A stretch of DNA of 64,000 nucleotides from Gnetum montanum (taxonomy: Eukaryota; Streptophyta; Gnetopsida; Gnetales; Gnetaceae), in the NCBI GenBank assembly GCA_015680685.1, contig MNCI01020276.1, positions 232,994 to 296,993 on the forward strand. Direction: 5' to 3'. A program made the translations under genes and the position numbers. Each line of letters opens with the position of its first letter. Positions within the stretch are counted from its first letter, which is position 1. Positions 1-10,795 of the stretch are shown piece after piece. A model generated the notes under the pieces. It was not told the origin of the DNA. It ran no database searches and worked only from the letters and a program-made list of their open reading frames with translations.

Positions 1-600
1 ATATAATACAAGGGATAACCGTTGGCTTGTTCATGAGGAACCTGATTGCACTATGATCCGTATGAATATACACTTTGTACCCTAACACATAGTGCCTAAA
101 CTTGTCCATTGTAAACACTACAACCATTAATTCTTTTTCTGTAGTTGTGTAGTTAGGTTATGCACTGGTGATACTCCTACTTGCACAGTGGACGTAATAA
201 GGACATTTTTGGTCATCTAACTGTGTAAGTATGGCTCCTAAGGCATAATTGGATGTGTCAATCATTATATGGAATAGTCTGGACCAATCAGGGGCTTGCA
301 GAATGGGAGTTTCCAAAAGCCTTTGTTTCAGAGTTTGGAATGCTCGTTCACATTCCCTGATCCATTCAAATGGTGCATCCTTCTTTGTTAGTTCTACCAA
401 CGATTTGGCAATCTTGGAGAAGTTCTTAATGAATCTCCTATAGTAGCCAGTATGTCCAAGGAATGACCGAATGCCTTTGACAGTTTCCGGTTGTCAGGTG
501 ATTCCTTGGATGACCCTAACTTTATCTGGGTCTACCTCTATTCCTGAATGTGAAATCTTATGCTTAAGTACTACACCTTCTTGGATCATCATATGGCTTT
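1..600 (-). pseudogene. Element A RNase H and RT connection, truncated by window edge
   Basis: Minus-strand translation gives the RT thumb/connection ('RSFLGHTGYYRRFIKNFSKI' near 415-480) followed by RNase H, with 'IMIDTSNYALGAILTQ' around 230-280 and 'TEKELMVVVF' and 'HTDHSAI' in the first 150 bases. These are typical Ty3/gypsy RNase H signatures; the first Asp of the catalytic set is seen in 'IDTSNYA'. Stop codons, for example near 157 and 495, break the frame. The domain continues off the left edge. Confidence 0.85.
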
Positions 601-601
601 T

Positions 602-1562
602 CTACCAGTTGAGCCTTAAGTTGGTTTCTACACATCTTTTCAGCACTTGCTCTAATCGATCCAAGGCTTGATCAAAGCTTGTTCCATAAATGGAGAAGTC
701 GTCCATAAAGACTTCCACTCCGTTTCCAATCTGTTGTTGGAATATGCTTAAGACTAGGTGTTGAAACGTGGCAGGAGCATTACACAAGCCAAATGGCATT
801 TTGTTTATATGCAAATGTTCCCCAAGGACTGGTGAACGTTGTCTTGGCTTGATCTTCTGGTGCTATTTGTATTTGGTTGTATCCACTATAGCCATCTAGA
901 AAACTATAATAGTGATGCCCTGCTATGGTGTCTAAGACTTGGTCAACGAATGGCAACGGAAAGTGATCCTTGAATGTTACCATGTTCAGTAGCCTAAAAT
1001 CTATACACACCCTCCATTTGCCTCCCTTTTTAGGCATGATCACCAGAGGGCTAACCCATTCACTATCAGCAATGGGGTATATGAACCTAGCCTTAAGAAG
1101 CTGTTCTATTTCTTCCTTTACTATTTGCTTCAATTTTGGGTTCAATCACCTCTACGGTTGTTTTCGAGGTTTCATGGAGGGGTCCGTGTAAATCCTATGC
1201 TGGCATATCCTAGGATCTATTCCAGTTAACTCGGGGTATGACCAGGCAAAGGCTTTTGACCACTTATTTATCACTTTCAGCAGTCTTTCTTTTTGTTTGG
1301 GAACAAGTCTTGCGTTGATGATCACCAGTTTTCCATTTTCAAGGGTCATATACTCCAGACCGGTGGGAAATGGTTTCAAATCTAGGGGCTCTTGTTTAAA
1401 TCTCTCATGAATCTCCAACTTCCCCCAGTTGATGTTTTCAAGGTTAAAGCTTAGAAGTTGGCAACGAACTTGCTTCAGTGTGTCTATGCTTTCAATGTAA
1501 GCACTACTTATTCCCTTAGTTAGTTCCATGCATCTTAGTGAGTTTTTCTCTTGATCAACCAT
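602..1562 (-). pseudogene. Element A reverse transcriptase with pre-RT segment
   Basis: The enzyme copies element RNA into DNA. Minus-strand reading shows a pre-RT segment (1152-1562) ending in the conserved run to 'DPSMKPRKQP', then RT motifs in order: 'SEWVSPLVIMPKKGG', 'WRVCIDFRLLN', 'FLDGYSGYNQI', 'FTSPWGTFAYKQ', 'MPFGLCNAPATFQ' and the catalytic 'FMDDFSIYG' (about 687-713). One extra A in the homopolymer near 797-806 shifts the frame between 'AYKQ' and 'MPFGL', so the protein is split in two. A stop also separates the pre-RT from the RT. The catalytic Asp pair is still present. Confidence 0.9.
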
Positions 1563-1568
1563 CAGCCA

Positions 1569-2141
1569 CTAGGTGTCTTCTTGTTGTGTGGCTGATGCAT
1601 ATAGATACATTTGTATATTAATGTCTTGTGCACACCGATTGCATGCATGCAATGCTAAACTTTGCATAACCCATGATTTCTGCATGCAATGGCACCCTGT
1701 GTCACTGTATGCGTTGCATGGAACTTTCTTCTTCTCGATCTTTCCAAAAGTGTTTTTCTTGGATATTTCTAGGGAAAGATCGCGGATTCCTAGGCATGCA
1801 TCTATAGTACTTAGCCATGCTCTTCCCATTATTATTGGGAAGTCCCCCTTACCATTATTTACTTGTATCACTGGGAAATCAGCTGGATACGACCACCCAC
1901 ATACAGTGGTAACGATGTCCTCCACCAGTCCCAAGGGGATAGTGATGGACTGGCTAGCCAGCTCTAGTCGAATGTTACTCTTCCTTAATGGAGGCAGGTT
2001 CCAGGCTTTATACATCTCTTGTGATATTAGGTTGACTTCGAGACCTAAGTCCAGAAGAGCTTTACAAGATTCATTCCCAGCAACTTGGAGATAGATTAGA
2101 GGGCTTCCAGGATCAGAGAATTTCTTGGGAAGGTGGCCCAC
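1569..2141 (-). pseudogene. Element A aspartic protease region
   Basis: A 190-codon minus-strand frame holds a retropepsin-like fold: 'CKALLDLGLEVNLIS' carries the active-site position, and 'FPIIMGRAWLSTIDA' matches the C-terminal flap/core motif (I-L-G-R-x-W-L) of plant gypsy proteases. The active-site triplet reads D-L-G where D-T-G or D-S-G is expected. The change needs one or two substitutions and probably makes the enzyme inactive. The frame lies between gag and the pre-RT segment, as expected for the gag-pro-pol order. Confidence 0.8.
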
Positions 2142-2359
2142 CTTAATCTAGTCAATAACACCATGTGTTAACATAACCGTGTGCATTAAGCTTAATTTTT
2201 GGGTTGAAGGAGGCCTCGAAGCCTTACTTGATAGGGAGGTGTTCAGATGTTCAATTACTTGTGATGGTGAGGGCTTGGTTGGATTGTTGGTTCTGAAGAA
2301 AGGCCTTTTCTGCATAGGGTTGTCAGAACCAACTGCAGGTTGAGGATTCACAACCCTCG

Positions 2360-5300
2360 TGACATTGGGTTATTGCAGTTGAGTGGGGAGTGCCCCTTGC
2401 ATTGCTGGAGCGGGTGGTAATGGAGCTATCAGTGTGAGAGTTGCGAATGGGTTTGGAGGATGGTATGTATGTGGTGTGTCTCCCCTAGGAGAAGGAGTCC
2501 TATAATACTCTCGAGCTTGGTAGTGACGTTGTGGGGTCACATGATCAATAGAGTCACGTGGAGAGATTGACTCCTGCTCGTAACAGCCATATGGGTCCGG
2601 TTGTCGGTAAGGGTATTTTTGCCTTGGTGGTGGCATCCCCCATGACTGTGGGTATTGCCACTGCTGGTGTTGCTCGATAGGTTGTGGTGGAGTTCCACTT
2701 GGATAATACGTTAACGGTTGGTGGAACTGTCTCGGGTTACCTTGGGGATAAGGTAACCGTCGAGGTGCTTGCTGTTTGTTAAGTCATGGGTTAAGTGCAT
2801 ACACCCCAGACTCTTGCAGATGTGAGATTACTGGGCAACATCCCTTAGGATGGTCATACTGACATATCTCACATCCACCATCATTGTCCGTATTAGAATC
2901 CACAACCTCTTCAGTGATGGCCACTTTACCCTTACCTTGGTTACGTGCATGGTCCAAATCCCTCTTTTTCTTTTTGTCATAGTCACTACTTCACTCCTTA
3001 GACTCCTCTACGATTTTAAGGACGGTTTCAAATCTACTATCCAAGGAGTCCCACATTTGATCTACATTTGTTGACACTTCTGTTATTAATTTTTGGAGCG
3101 GCAAGGTTTTTCTATTCACCATCTCTTCAAGTGGTGACTCTTCCTCCTCCTCACAGAATCTCACTCCCCTTTTTTAGAGGGAAGGATCGCGGTTGTACTC
3201 TTCCGCACTTTCTCTCTTACGTAGCTCCCCTTCTTCCTTAGCTACTTGCTCCAACAATCTATGAACTTGATGGGACCTAAGCTTGGATAATCTTCCTTGG
3301 TGATGAGACGCGACATGCACTGAGCCGTGATATCGCGTACGCGATATNNNNNNNNNNNNNNNNNNNNNNNNNNNNNNNNNNNNNNNNNNNNNNNNNNNNN
3401 NNNNNNNNNNNNNNNNNNNNNNNNNNNNNNNNNNNNNNNNNNNNNNNNNNNNNNNNNNNNNNNNNNNNNNNNNNNNNNNNNNNNNNNNNNNNNNNNNNNN
3501 NNNNNNNNNNNNNNNNNNNNNNNNNNNNNNNNNNNNNNNNNNNNNNNNNNNNNNNNNNNNNNNNNNNNNNNNNNNNNNNNNNNNNNNNNNNNNNNNNNNN
3601 NNNNNNNNNNNNNNNNNNNNNNNNNNNNNNNNNNNNNNNNNNNNNNNNNNNNNNNNNNNNNNNNNNNNNNNNNNNNNNNNNNNNNNNNNNNNNNNNNNNN
3701 NNNNNNNNNNNNNNNNNNNNNNNNNNNNNNNNNNNNNNNNNNNNNNNNNNNNNNNNNNNNNNNNNNNNNNNNNNNNNNNNNNNNNNNNNNNNNNNNNNNN
3801 NNNNNNNNNNNNNNNNNNNNNNNNNNNNNNNNNNNNNNNNNNNNNNNNNNNNNNNNNNNNNNNNNNNNNNNNNNNNNNNNNNNNNNNNNNNNNNNNNNNN
3901 NNNNNNNNNNNNNNNNNNNNNNNNNNNNNNNNNNNNNNNNNNNNNNNNNNNNNNNNNNNNNNNNNNNNNNNNAAAAAATCACATACCTCAGACTTGCTTA
4001 ACCATACACCGTGACACTTACAAGCAAGCCTGGGAAGACAACGAACGATTAACCCCAAGTGTTTCTTGTGGTGTTAAGGCATTTAGTCTGCGGAGTTCGA
4101 CCGGATCGCGCATGCAAGCTCGTATTCGTATGGTTGAGTGTAGGGGTACCTCGCCACTCATCACTTGGGCATATGTTCCAAGGGTTCTCCTGGTTTTTTG
4201 CCTAAGTCCATCTATGAGATGGTGTAGTTAATCCTGCTGTGCGTAACCATGGCCCGAGCAACGATGTAACAGTGCATAATAACGACCCATGGTGGCATCC
4301 AAGGGTTCATGATTTCCTTGCTTCCATCCTTGGATTTTCTTTCGCAAGTTGGACACCTGGGAGTACATTTGATATTTATCATTAAACAGTTCTAGCATCG
4401 TATTCCACCTTCAAATGGATTCTAGTACTAGCTTTCCACTTCTTTCATCAGTGTCCTTGGGAACAACTTTAATTTTTGCCACTCGTTCTCAATGTTCTAC
4501 AAGGCACATGCATCGTGCAATGCTTGTAAGTGGTTCTGAGGATCAGCGTTGTATCCCCCCTCAAATCGTGCGATGTTATTCATGTCTATTCTCTTGATCT
4601 TGCTATCTCTTTGGTGCCTTGTGGGTATTCTTACAACCTCCGTGATGTCTAACATGCTTCAGGTTGCAAGTAGGGGTTCTTCGTGGTCATTTCGTTCGTA
4701 GCGTCTGTGATGTCTATGCGGTTCCCTACTTTCCCTTCTTCTATGCCGTGATTCTCTAGAATGCCCTCGTCCTCGTTCTCGACTCTTTTGTCAAGGTTTC
4801 TCACTCTGTTCACCCTTATCCTCATGGTTAGGTTCCTTATGACTGCGTCCTAATACAAAAGGAGAGGGTGAATGTCATGATGAAGGTGAAGAAGAAGGAG
4901 AACCATCGCCATGACGATGTTTCCTACCTTCTCTTTGGTGGTCTTGACCCCGATCGTGATTATGATTAGACTACCTGCCCTTATCATGTGTTTGTGTTCC
5001 CTCATTGAACACTTGGTGTTCATGGGGATCAAAACCAGGATTGTGAATCGTGGAGTGGAGGTTCTGATACACCACCTCCTCACCATTGTTAGGAGGGGGA
5101 ACATCATTTTTTGGAGAACTTATGGAAATAGGTTCACCACCCTCAATTTCGCTTAAGATGGGTGGAGCGTTATGGGGTCCTTTGCCCTTCAACGATGTAT
5201 AGTATCTCTCCTGTCACAAGTCCCTTTGACGTTGCGCTTCCGTGGGTTGGTAGTCCCTTGTGTCATAATCGCATGCAACGTACTCTACGTATAACTGTGA

Positions 5301-5597
5301 CATGCCTATTCATGCGAGAGCACGGAGGAGCATGTTGGGGATTGCTCGGTCTGGAGGCAACACTATGTTACCTTCCAAGTCTCTCCAACACAGTTGTTCA
5401 TCCTGATGGAGAATAAAGGTAAAGTCAAGTACATATTCATCATGATGAAGATATAACACAAGGAATTGTTGAGGAACTGGCGGATCTTGGTTACGTGTGT
5501 TGTGCCGCCAACTGTCTCTTGTGTTGTTCCTAAGCAGTGAAGTGCTTTTGTGTGAAGAATAAGACATTTTCGTCTTGTTCAGTGTGCTATTTACCAT
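2360..5597 (-). pseudogene. Element A gag, broken and split by a solo LTR
   Basis: Gag forms the element's particle. The N-terminal part begins with the ATG at 5597 and runs to about 5310. A low-complexity segment follows, with many stops. The core Retrotrans_gag domain is read from about 4420 down ('MLELFNDKY', 'GWKQGNHEPLDA', 'IDGL'), stops at 4164 where a solo LTR is inserted, and resumes at 3300 ('HRLLEQVAKEEGEL'). A zinc-knuckle-like motif CEICQYDHPKGCC lies at 2832-2888 with spacing CX2CX3HX4C. A Pro/Gln/Tyr-rich tail (2370-2760) leads into the protease. The arrangement matches gag of element C on the plus strand. Confidence 0.85.
3301..4163 (+). repeat. Solo LTR inserted in element A gag (contains assembly gap)
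   Basis: The sequence starts with TGATGAG at 3301 and ends with CTCATCA at 4157-4163, the inverted termini of this LTR family. The 5-bp target duplication CTTGG is present on both sides (3296-3300 and 4164-4168). Only the start, including the CGATATCGCG-type palindromes, and the last about 190 bases are resolved; 3348-3972 is unknown sequence. The total of 863 bases is close to the 779 bases of the intact solo LTR at 7754-8532, so a solo LTR fits better than a collapsed full element. It lies opposite in strand to its host element A. Confidence 0.85.
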
Positions 5598-5695
5598 TGT
5601 TTAAGTTTTCTTTTGATCAACCCTAAGGGTTCGTTCTAGCATCCTAATGATGTGAATGATCTTCTATGTTCTACGTAGCGCACAAACAACTAAGT

Positions 5696-5712
5696 CCCCT
5701 GCAACGGTGCCA
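5696..5712 (-). other. Primer-binding site of element A (tRNA-Asp type)
   Basis: Immediately downstream of the LTR on the minus strand is TGGCACCGTTGCAGGGG. It matches the complement of the 3' end of plant tRNA-Asp (TGGCGCCGTTGCCGGGG) at all but two positions. This is the primer site common in Athila/Tat-like gypsy elements. One spacer base separates it from the LTR end. Confidence 0.8.
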
Positions 5713-5713
5713 A

Positions 5714-6491
5714 TGATGAGTGGCGAGGTACCCCTACACTCAACCATACGAATACGAGCGTCTCGTGCACAATCTGGTCGCACTCCAAGGACTAAGTGCT
5801 TACGTGCCTTAATGGAACACTTAAGGTTAGTCAATCGCTATCTTCCCAAACTTACTTGTATTGTCACGGTTGTATGGTTAAGTAAGCTTGAGGTATATGA
5901 TTTTTATATCTTTTGTCTTTTCAATGTCTTATGTTAAGAGGGGAAGGTGAAGAGAACTATATGACTAACTTTCATTAACTATTCACTAACTAAGTTCTGA
6001 TTGTCCTAGCACTAGTATTCATTCCCACTTGCCGTACATACCCTAAACTAGTGCAACGTTGCTGGGATTACCAAACGCTACTCGTTACTAGGTTACCAAG
6101 CGTTACACACGTGCTCGAAGCAGTCGTACTGAGTGCACTTAACTAGGAGAGTCAAGGGTTGAGAGAGATTAATTATCTAGGACAAAATTTAAACATTTAA
6201 CAATAATTAAATCCTATTTAGCTTAGTCCACATGCTGCAAGGTTTATCAGAAAGTTTGTCTTTATTGCCGTATACAAATGTGTGCTCAGGTACAATTTGC
6301 TCAAATAAAGATCTGTTCACTTCGAGACTCCTACTGCGGGCACATGGAAATTATTCTAACTCTGGAATGATAAAACTACTATAGTTTGGCTAAGGGTCTA
6401 AATCTAGATGCCTAAAACAAGGAAAGCTGCCTCTTATTTATAGATGTTACGGCGAGCTGCGATATCGCGTATGCGATATTGTGGCTCATCA
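5714..6491 (-). repeat. 5' LTR of element A (778 bp)
   Basis: Read on the minus strand it begins TGATGAG and ends CTCATCA. Within the first 60 bases it has palindromic GCGATATCGC-type units, then a TATA box (TATAAATAAGAGG, about 6425-6440). An AATAAAG poly(A)-type signal follows at about 6303-6309. The LTR is directly followed by the tRNA-Asp-type primer site. It is about the same length as, and clearly similar to, the solo LTR at 7754-8532. Confidence 0.9.
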
Positions 6492-6905
6492 ACTAGTATT
6501 TTGCACAATATACTCAGCATGATGTTCTTGGAGACCCATCGTATAAGCATTTATTAGAGCATTGCAGGAATGAATTGATCAGGCGACAACACAATGTTAC
6601 CTCTATGGCACGCCACCACAATTGTTCATCCTGATGTATGTTGAAGGTGAAATTTGGTACATACTCATGAAGATGAGCATATACGATTTGATATTGTTGG
6701 GGCACCTACTAATGAGCTTCATTAGACTTGGGCAAAGAGGCACTCCTGTGAGAAGAAGACATTTTCGATTAGATGAGAAAAAATGCAATGTGCTTTTAAA
6801 TTTTGTTATAGTAATTGTAAAATATGATATGACTCTAAGGTTCATTCCAACAATTTAAATAATCTCACTAGGTTGTAGATAACGCACAAAACAACCAAAA
6901 GGTCC
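6492..6905 (-). pseudogene. Element B gag N-terminal fragment
   Basis: Minus-strand reading resembles the gag N-terminus of element A: 'PQQYQIVYAHLHEYVPNF' and 'HQDEQLWWRA' correspond to 'PQQFLVLYLHHDEYVLDF' and 'HQDEQLCWRD' of A. The frame is broken. It stops abruptly at 6491, where element A's LTR begins, so A inserted into or deleted part of B's gag. Confidence 0.75.
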
Positions 6906-6920
6906 CTAACAATGGCACCA
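6904..6920 (-). other. Primer-binding site of element B
   Basis: The minus strand reads TGGTGCCATTGTTAGGG directly after the LTR end. It is a decayed tRNA-Asp-type primer site; most differences from TGGCGCCGTTGCCGGGG are transitions. Confidence 0.65.
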
Positions 6921-6921
6921 A

Positions 6922-7739
6922 TGATGAGTGGCGAGGTACCCCTATGCCCAACCATACAAATCACTAAGGCGTTTACATGCGATTCGGTCGAATTCCATGG
7001 ACGTATAGTTCTCTAGTACACTAGCTCTTCTAGGAAGTAAAATGGGTGTTGAGAATGTTCATTGTCTTCCCAACTACACTTGTGAAGCTCAAGTGTATTG
7101 TTTAAGTGTAATTGAGGTACATGATTTTTTTATCTTTTATGTTTTATAAATTTTATTACCTACAACAAGAATGAAACGTAGCGTAATTGAAGATCTAATT
7201 CATCTACTGCCTAGCTAGCCTAACACAAGTAACTGCCCCACTTTCCTAGACACATCTTGAACACATATAGTGCTACTGGGCTACCAAAACATTAAGCAGT
7301 GTTGGGTTACCAAGTACTATGTGTATGCTTGAAGTGGTTGTGCTTGTGTTCATTAACTACTAGAAAGTATTACTCAATTGAAATGCAATAAAGTAAGGTG
7401 CATTAAAAGAAACATTAATCTATTCTTAGTGTTGCAAGGATTGTCAAAAGAGTTCATTTTTATTCTTGTCACATTGCTGCGCTCAAGTACATAAGTGTTC
7501 AAACAAAGAACTGTACACACTTAGATTCCTTTTGCAGGCACTTGCACTTAGAAAATATTGTAACTCTGGAGAAAATAAACTATGAGAGCTTTGCTACTTT
7601 GACTGAAAACTATCAAAAAATCATGCCAAATCGGGAGCCTAGGCACCATATTTATAGGCCAACGTATATCCCTCGATGTTGGATACCTGACATTGCATCT
7701 GGACCCTAACATCAGAGAAAATGAAAATATGCTTCATCA
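6922..7739 (-). repeat. 5' LTR of element B (older relative of A)
   Basis: The LTR lies between the decayed primer site and TGATGAAG at its minus-strand start. Its end (TGATGAG at 6922-6928 on the plus strand) and the region around it match the family, and a TATA box (TATAAATATGG on the minus strand, about 7645-7660) is present. Its U3 lacks the GATATC palindromes seen in A and in the solo LTRs, so it belongs to a diverged subfamily. The outer boundary at 7739 is estimated. Confidence 0.7.
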
Positions 7740-7753
7740 GATGAGATACCTTT

Positions 7754-8532
7754 TGATGAGACACGGATTGCACAAGCCGCGATATCGCGGCCGACGCGAT
7801 ATCGCATCCCCTGCGATATCGTGTCCTTCCCTGCGATATCGCGGTCCGCAGCCATATCTATAAATAAGAGGCGGCACTCCCCTCATTTCTGATCTTAGGC
7901 GTAAAGTAGCGAAGCTCTGGCTGATTGATCACCCCAGAGATAGAATATTTTCCATGTGCCCGCAGTAGGAGTCCCCCAAGTGAACGGTTCTTTATTCGAG
8001 CAGCTTTGTACCTGAACGTTAGGTGTGTACGGAAATAAAGACGAGCTTTGTCAATAAACCTTGCAGTGCATGGATAAGTTTAATTAATGTTATTTACTGC
8101 TTTCCTAGTAACGCGACATGAGTACGACTTGGTTACGAGCGTTGACGAATGTGTACGGCTAGCCAAGGAATCGGGTACTCATCGCGATTAGATTCTCTCA
8201 CCCTTTCCTCCTAGAATGTGGGACAAGTACGACTTGATTACGAGCATCTCCGGATGTGTACGGCTAGTCAAGGAATNAGAATTAGTTTTAGTTCCTCAAC
8301 CCTTCACCGTTTAGCATAGGAGATAAACTGAAAAATACCAAAAAAAATCATATACCTCAGACTTGCTTAACCATACACCGTGACACATACAAGTAAGCCT
8401 GGGAAGACAACGAACGATTAACCCCAAGTGTTCCATGGGGCGTTTAGGCATTTAGTCTGCGGAGTTCGACCGGATCGCGCGTGCTACGCTCGTTTCGTAT
8501 GGTTGAGTGTAGGGGTACCTCGCCACTCATCA
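7754..8532 (+). repeat. Solo LTR with CCTTT target duplication (779 bp)
   Basis: TGATGAG at 7754 and CTCATCA ending at 8532 bound the element; CCTTT occurs at 7749-7753 and again at 8533-8537. There is no internal sequence, primer site or partner LTR, so it is the product of LTR-LTR recombination. U3 holds four GCGATATCG(C/T) palindromes at 7777-7850, followed by the TATA box CTATAAATAAGAGG (about 7857-7871) and an AATAAAG signal near 8032. One base (8277) is unknown. Confidence 0.92.
7777..7850 (+). promoter_or_regulatory. Array of GCGATATCGC palindromes in LTR U3
   Basis: Four copies of the 10-bp palindrome GCGATATCGC, or near copies, are spaced 10-25 bases apart and end just before the TATA box. 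Related arrays occur in the LTRs at 3301, 5714-6491, 39563 and 47021, always between the LTR start and the TATA box. This position suggests an enhancer or repressor binding array; that function is inferred. Confidence 0.6.
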
Positions 8533-8537
8533 CCTTT

Positions 8538-9073
8538 TATCAATGTTAGTCCTTAATCAGTTTCGCATAGAATTATTGCCATCTTCATGTATTTCTAAAC
8601 TTTATGAATAATTCCATTTCCTGAGTTTCTTGCTCTGTTTCTCAAAGCTTTTGTGATTTTACTTTTGGAAAGTTAGCTAGTAGATAGTTCAGAATTTAGG
8701 ATTGACATTTCTTGTAAAATCATCCATTTATTATATGTATGCTATGTAAGAAATAAAAGCTAGACTTATAGGAAGGCTATCCAATTCTTTGAAAGTCATG
8801 TTAGAAAAAAGGCCAAAAGGGTTAGATAGCGATTACCTATAAGTCAAAAAATTCTTAAGTTAGAAATTTCTATTTGCTTAGATAAATCTTTTTTTGTTAT
8901 ATACCCTAAATCATATTAACATATCAACACCAACAAAGGCTATTTGGGGGCATTTGTGCGTTAGTGGTACTAGAGACCAGCAACCACCTAAAATGAATTT
9001 ATAAAATTTGTTTATTGTGGCAGAGTTGATTTTGTTTCTACTAAAACAACAAGTTATGCTAATTTAACATCAT
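8538..9073. other. AT-rich intergenic DNA, no gene seen
   Basis: No coding region, LTR or structured repeat could be recognised here. Base composition is AT-rich and every frame has frequent stops. Confidence 0.6.
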
Positions 9074-9760
9074 TTTGGCCAAGAGGCCAACTACCAATAA
9101 TAGATTGGCAATGCTAAATAATATTTCATTCATAATGCTCCAAGGAGAGCTTATCGGTAACACTAAATAATATTTCATTCATAAAGCTAGAGGGAGAGCT
9201 TATTGGTAACATTAAATAATATTTCATCCATAACATTCCAAGGAGAGCCTCTTTGTAATGCTAAATAATATTTCATCCATAATACCAACATATTTGCTCC
9301 AAGCAATCTATGGCTTTTATGGTTATGTCTTCTTATTACAATGCACAAGGAATAAAATTCATGAAAATTCAAAATATTTTTTAGCACGAGATTTAGTACC
9401 AAACTTGAAATTAGCTATTTCAATGTACATGGAATAAAACTTGGAAGGGCATGGGAATATGTATGGAAACAACGATCTATGAAAATTCAAAATATTCTTT
9501 AGCACAAGATTTAGTACCAAACTTGGAATTAGTTATCCTTCTCATCATGCAATCATAGTGATCTCACCACAATTGTTATAGAATACATAGAATTAAGGAA
9601 AATGGCAACTTGGATAATTTTTAATACTATAGATGAACTAAACTTAAACTTCCCTTTTGCAAGATTCTCTTGGCCAAATTATAAGTATATATATTAAATA
9701 TATAAGTAAGCTAGTTATATTCCATTGTAATACTTTTCCTAATGATATGTAGCACATTTG
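9074..9760. repeat. Dispersed repeat with 49-bp minisatellite core (copy 1)
   Basis: Units such as TAATATTTCATTCATAATGC recur at 9119, 9168, 9217 and 9266, an exact 49-bp period. The first unit (from about 9070) is a diverged form starting TTTTGGCCAAGAGGCC. The following 400 bases, to 'AAGTAAGCTAGTTATATTCC', also match a second copy inside formin intron 5 (18892-19540). The ends TTTGGCCAAGAG (9074-9085) and CTCTTGGCCAAA (9667-9678) are inverted, but similarity continues beyond them, so a DNA-transposon origin is unproven. Confidence 0.7.
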
Positions 9761-10009
9761 ATTAGCTCATTACCTCACTAGGTAAGATGGAGTCATACTT
9801 GAGGCATTATTATATTCCTGTATAATATATTCCTAACATAAGATGTTGGCTATATGTCTAACACCTCCCTGTGTAATACCTTTTTAGTATCATGTTGACT
9901 ATGTATCTTGGGAGTAAATATTGTTTAAAAAGGATTTTAGGTTCTAACCTCCTCTCCATCCCACCCTCCCCACCCTTTCTATGGTATAAGATTAGAAGCA
10001 CAATACTTT
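9761..10009. other. AT-rich intergenic DNA, no gene seen
   Basis: No gene or recognisable element is seen. It contains a short CT-rich stretch near 9950-9980. Confidence 0.5.
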
Positions 10010-10400
10010 TCTTGAGTAGCCTAGTGGTAAGACTCTTGATTTAGAAGCTCAAAGTTATGAGTTTGATTTAGATAGGAAATGCTGAGTTATAAAGTTAAAA
10101 TGACTATATGTCTTGGGATAAATATTGTTAAAAAAAGGTTATAGGTTCATACGCCTATTTAGAATTAAAATAACACTTAGCTAGCATGAATCACATGCTC
10201 CAAACATCAAAGGTTATAGATTCAATTACATGTCTTGGGATTAGTTAAGATTTATAGGGTATGAGATTAGAAGCACAAGACTTGCCTTGTTTTTAATTAA
10301 AATTAAAATGATGCTAAGATAATATGAATCACATGCTCCCAATGCCCAAGATTACAGATCCAATTCAATCCCAATTAATTAAATTTGTTGCAATTAATAG
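10010..10400 (+). repeat. tRNA-derived SINE-like debris
   Basis: TAGCCTAGTGG at 10018-10028 fits the RNA polymerase III A box (TRGYnnAnnGG), and about 35 bases later GAGTTTGATTTA resembles a decayed B box. Further B-box-like stretches (AGGTTATAGATTCAATTAC near 10210 and AGATTACAGATCCAATTC near 10355) each follow a GAATCACATGCTCC repeat. The pattern suggests fragmented tRNA-derived SINE copies. No cloverleaf can be drawn, so it is not a tRNA gene. Confidence 0.4.
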
Positions 10401-10795
10401 TAACTTAAAGTACAATGCTTATTATAATAAACTTCTTTAGTAGTCATGACATTAACAATGGCCATGGATCATGGGTCGTATGCTCTTAAAACTTCGTGTA
10501 ATACTTTGAAAAATAACTCATTGATAAAATTTTAAAGTTATATTTATATTTATATTTCATTAAGAAAATGCATTGAATTTTGAGCTTTGCGTCTAGTTTT
10601 ACCGCAAGCGGTTTAAACGTGGCTGGATTTACCATTAAAAATTCAAGATCACTTAACATGCAGTGAACGCGGTATCAAGGACTTAGTATATTCTTAACCT
10701 ATATTATAATACGTTAAATAATTAATTAAAATGTCAAACTACGGCAACTTCAATACCCGTACTCATGTTTGTGGTTTTGACCACTCAAAACCATA
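10401..10795. other. AT-rich upstream DNA, no gene seen
   Basis: No coding sequence or structured repeat is seen here. Base composition changes from AT-rich to CpG-rich at about 10790, marking the start of the formin promoter domain. Confidence 0.5.

Larger units (their letters stand above)
1..6491 (-). mobile_element. Element A: Ty3/gypsy LTR retrotransposon (Ogre/Tat/Athila-like), 5' part
   Basis: This is the 5' LTR, primer site, gag, protease, reverse transcriptase and part of RNase H of a Ty3/gypsy element read on the minus strand; integrase and the 3' LTR lie off the left edge. Domain order on the minus strand is LTR (5714-6491), PBS (5696-5712), gag (5597 to about 2360), protease (2141-1569), RT (about 1145-600) and RNase H (about 600-1). 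The FMDDFSIYG catalytic box and the tRNA-Asp-type primer site point to the Ogre/Tat/Athila clade, by recall of those families. Several stops, one frameshift and an inserted solo LTR make it inactive. It is inserted into element B, because B sequence resumes at 6492. Confidence 0.9.

Noticed and set aside
1573-2094. 173-codon plus-strand frame opposite the element A protease
   Set aside because: It is a shadow of the minus-strand protease frame, whose motifs are recognisable.
3174-4058. Open frames of 220-295 codons across the first large gap
   Set aside because: Most of their length is unknown sequence. The real content is LTR ends and gag flanks.
7777-7850. GATATC palindrome array considered as a CRISPR-like array
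   Set aside because: The repeats are 10 bp with irregular short spacers, inside an LTR U3 of a plant genome.
9074-9678. Inverted ends TTTGGCCAAGAG/CTCTTGGCCAAA considered as a MITE
   Set aside because: Homology between the two copies extends past the right end and no target duplication was found, so the boundaries are not those of a proven DNA transposon.
10018-10072. Possible tRNA gene from A- and B-box-like motifs
   Set aside because: No cloverleaf stems or anticodon loop can be formed; better read as SINE debris.
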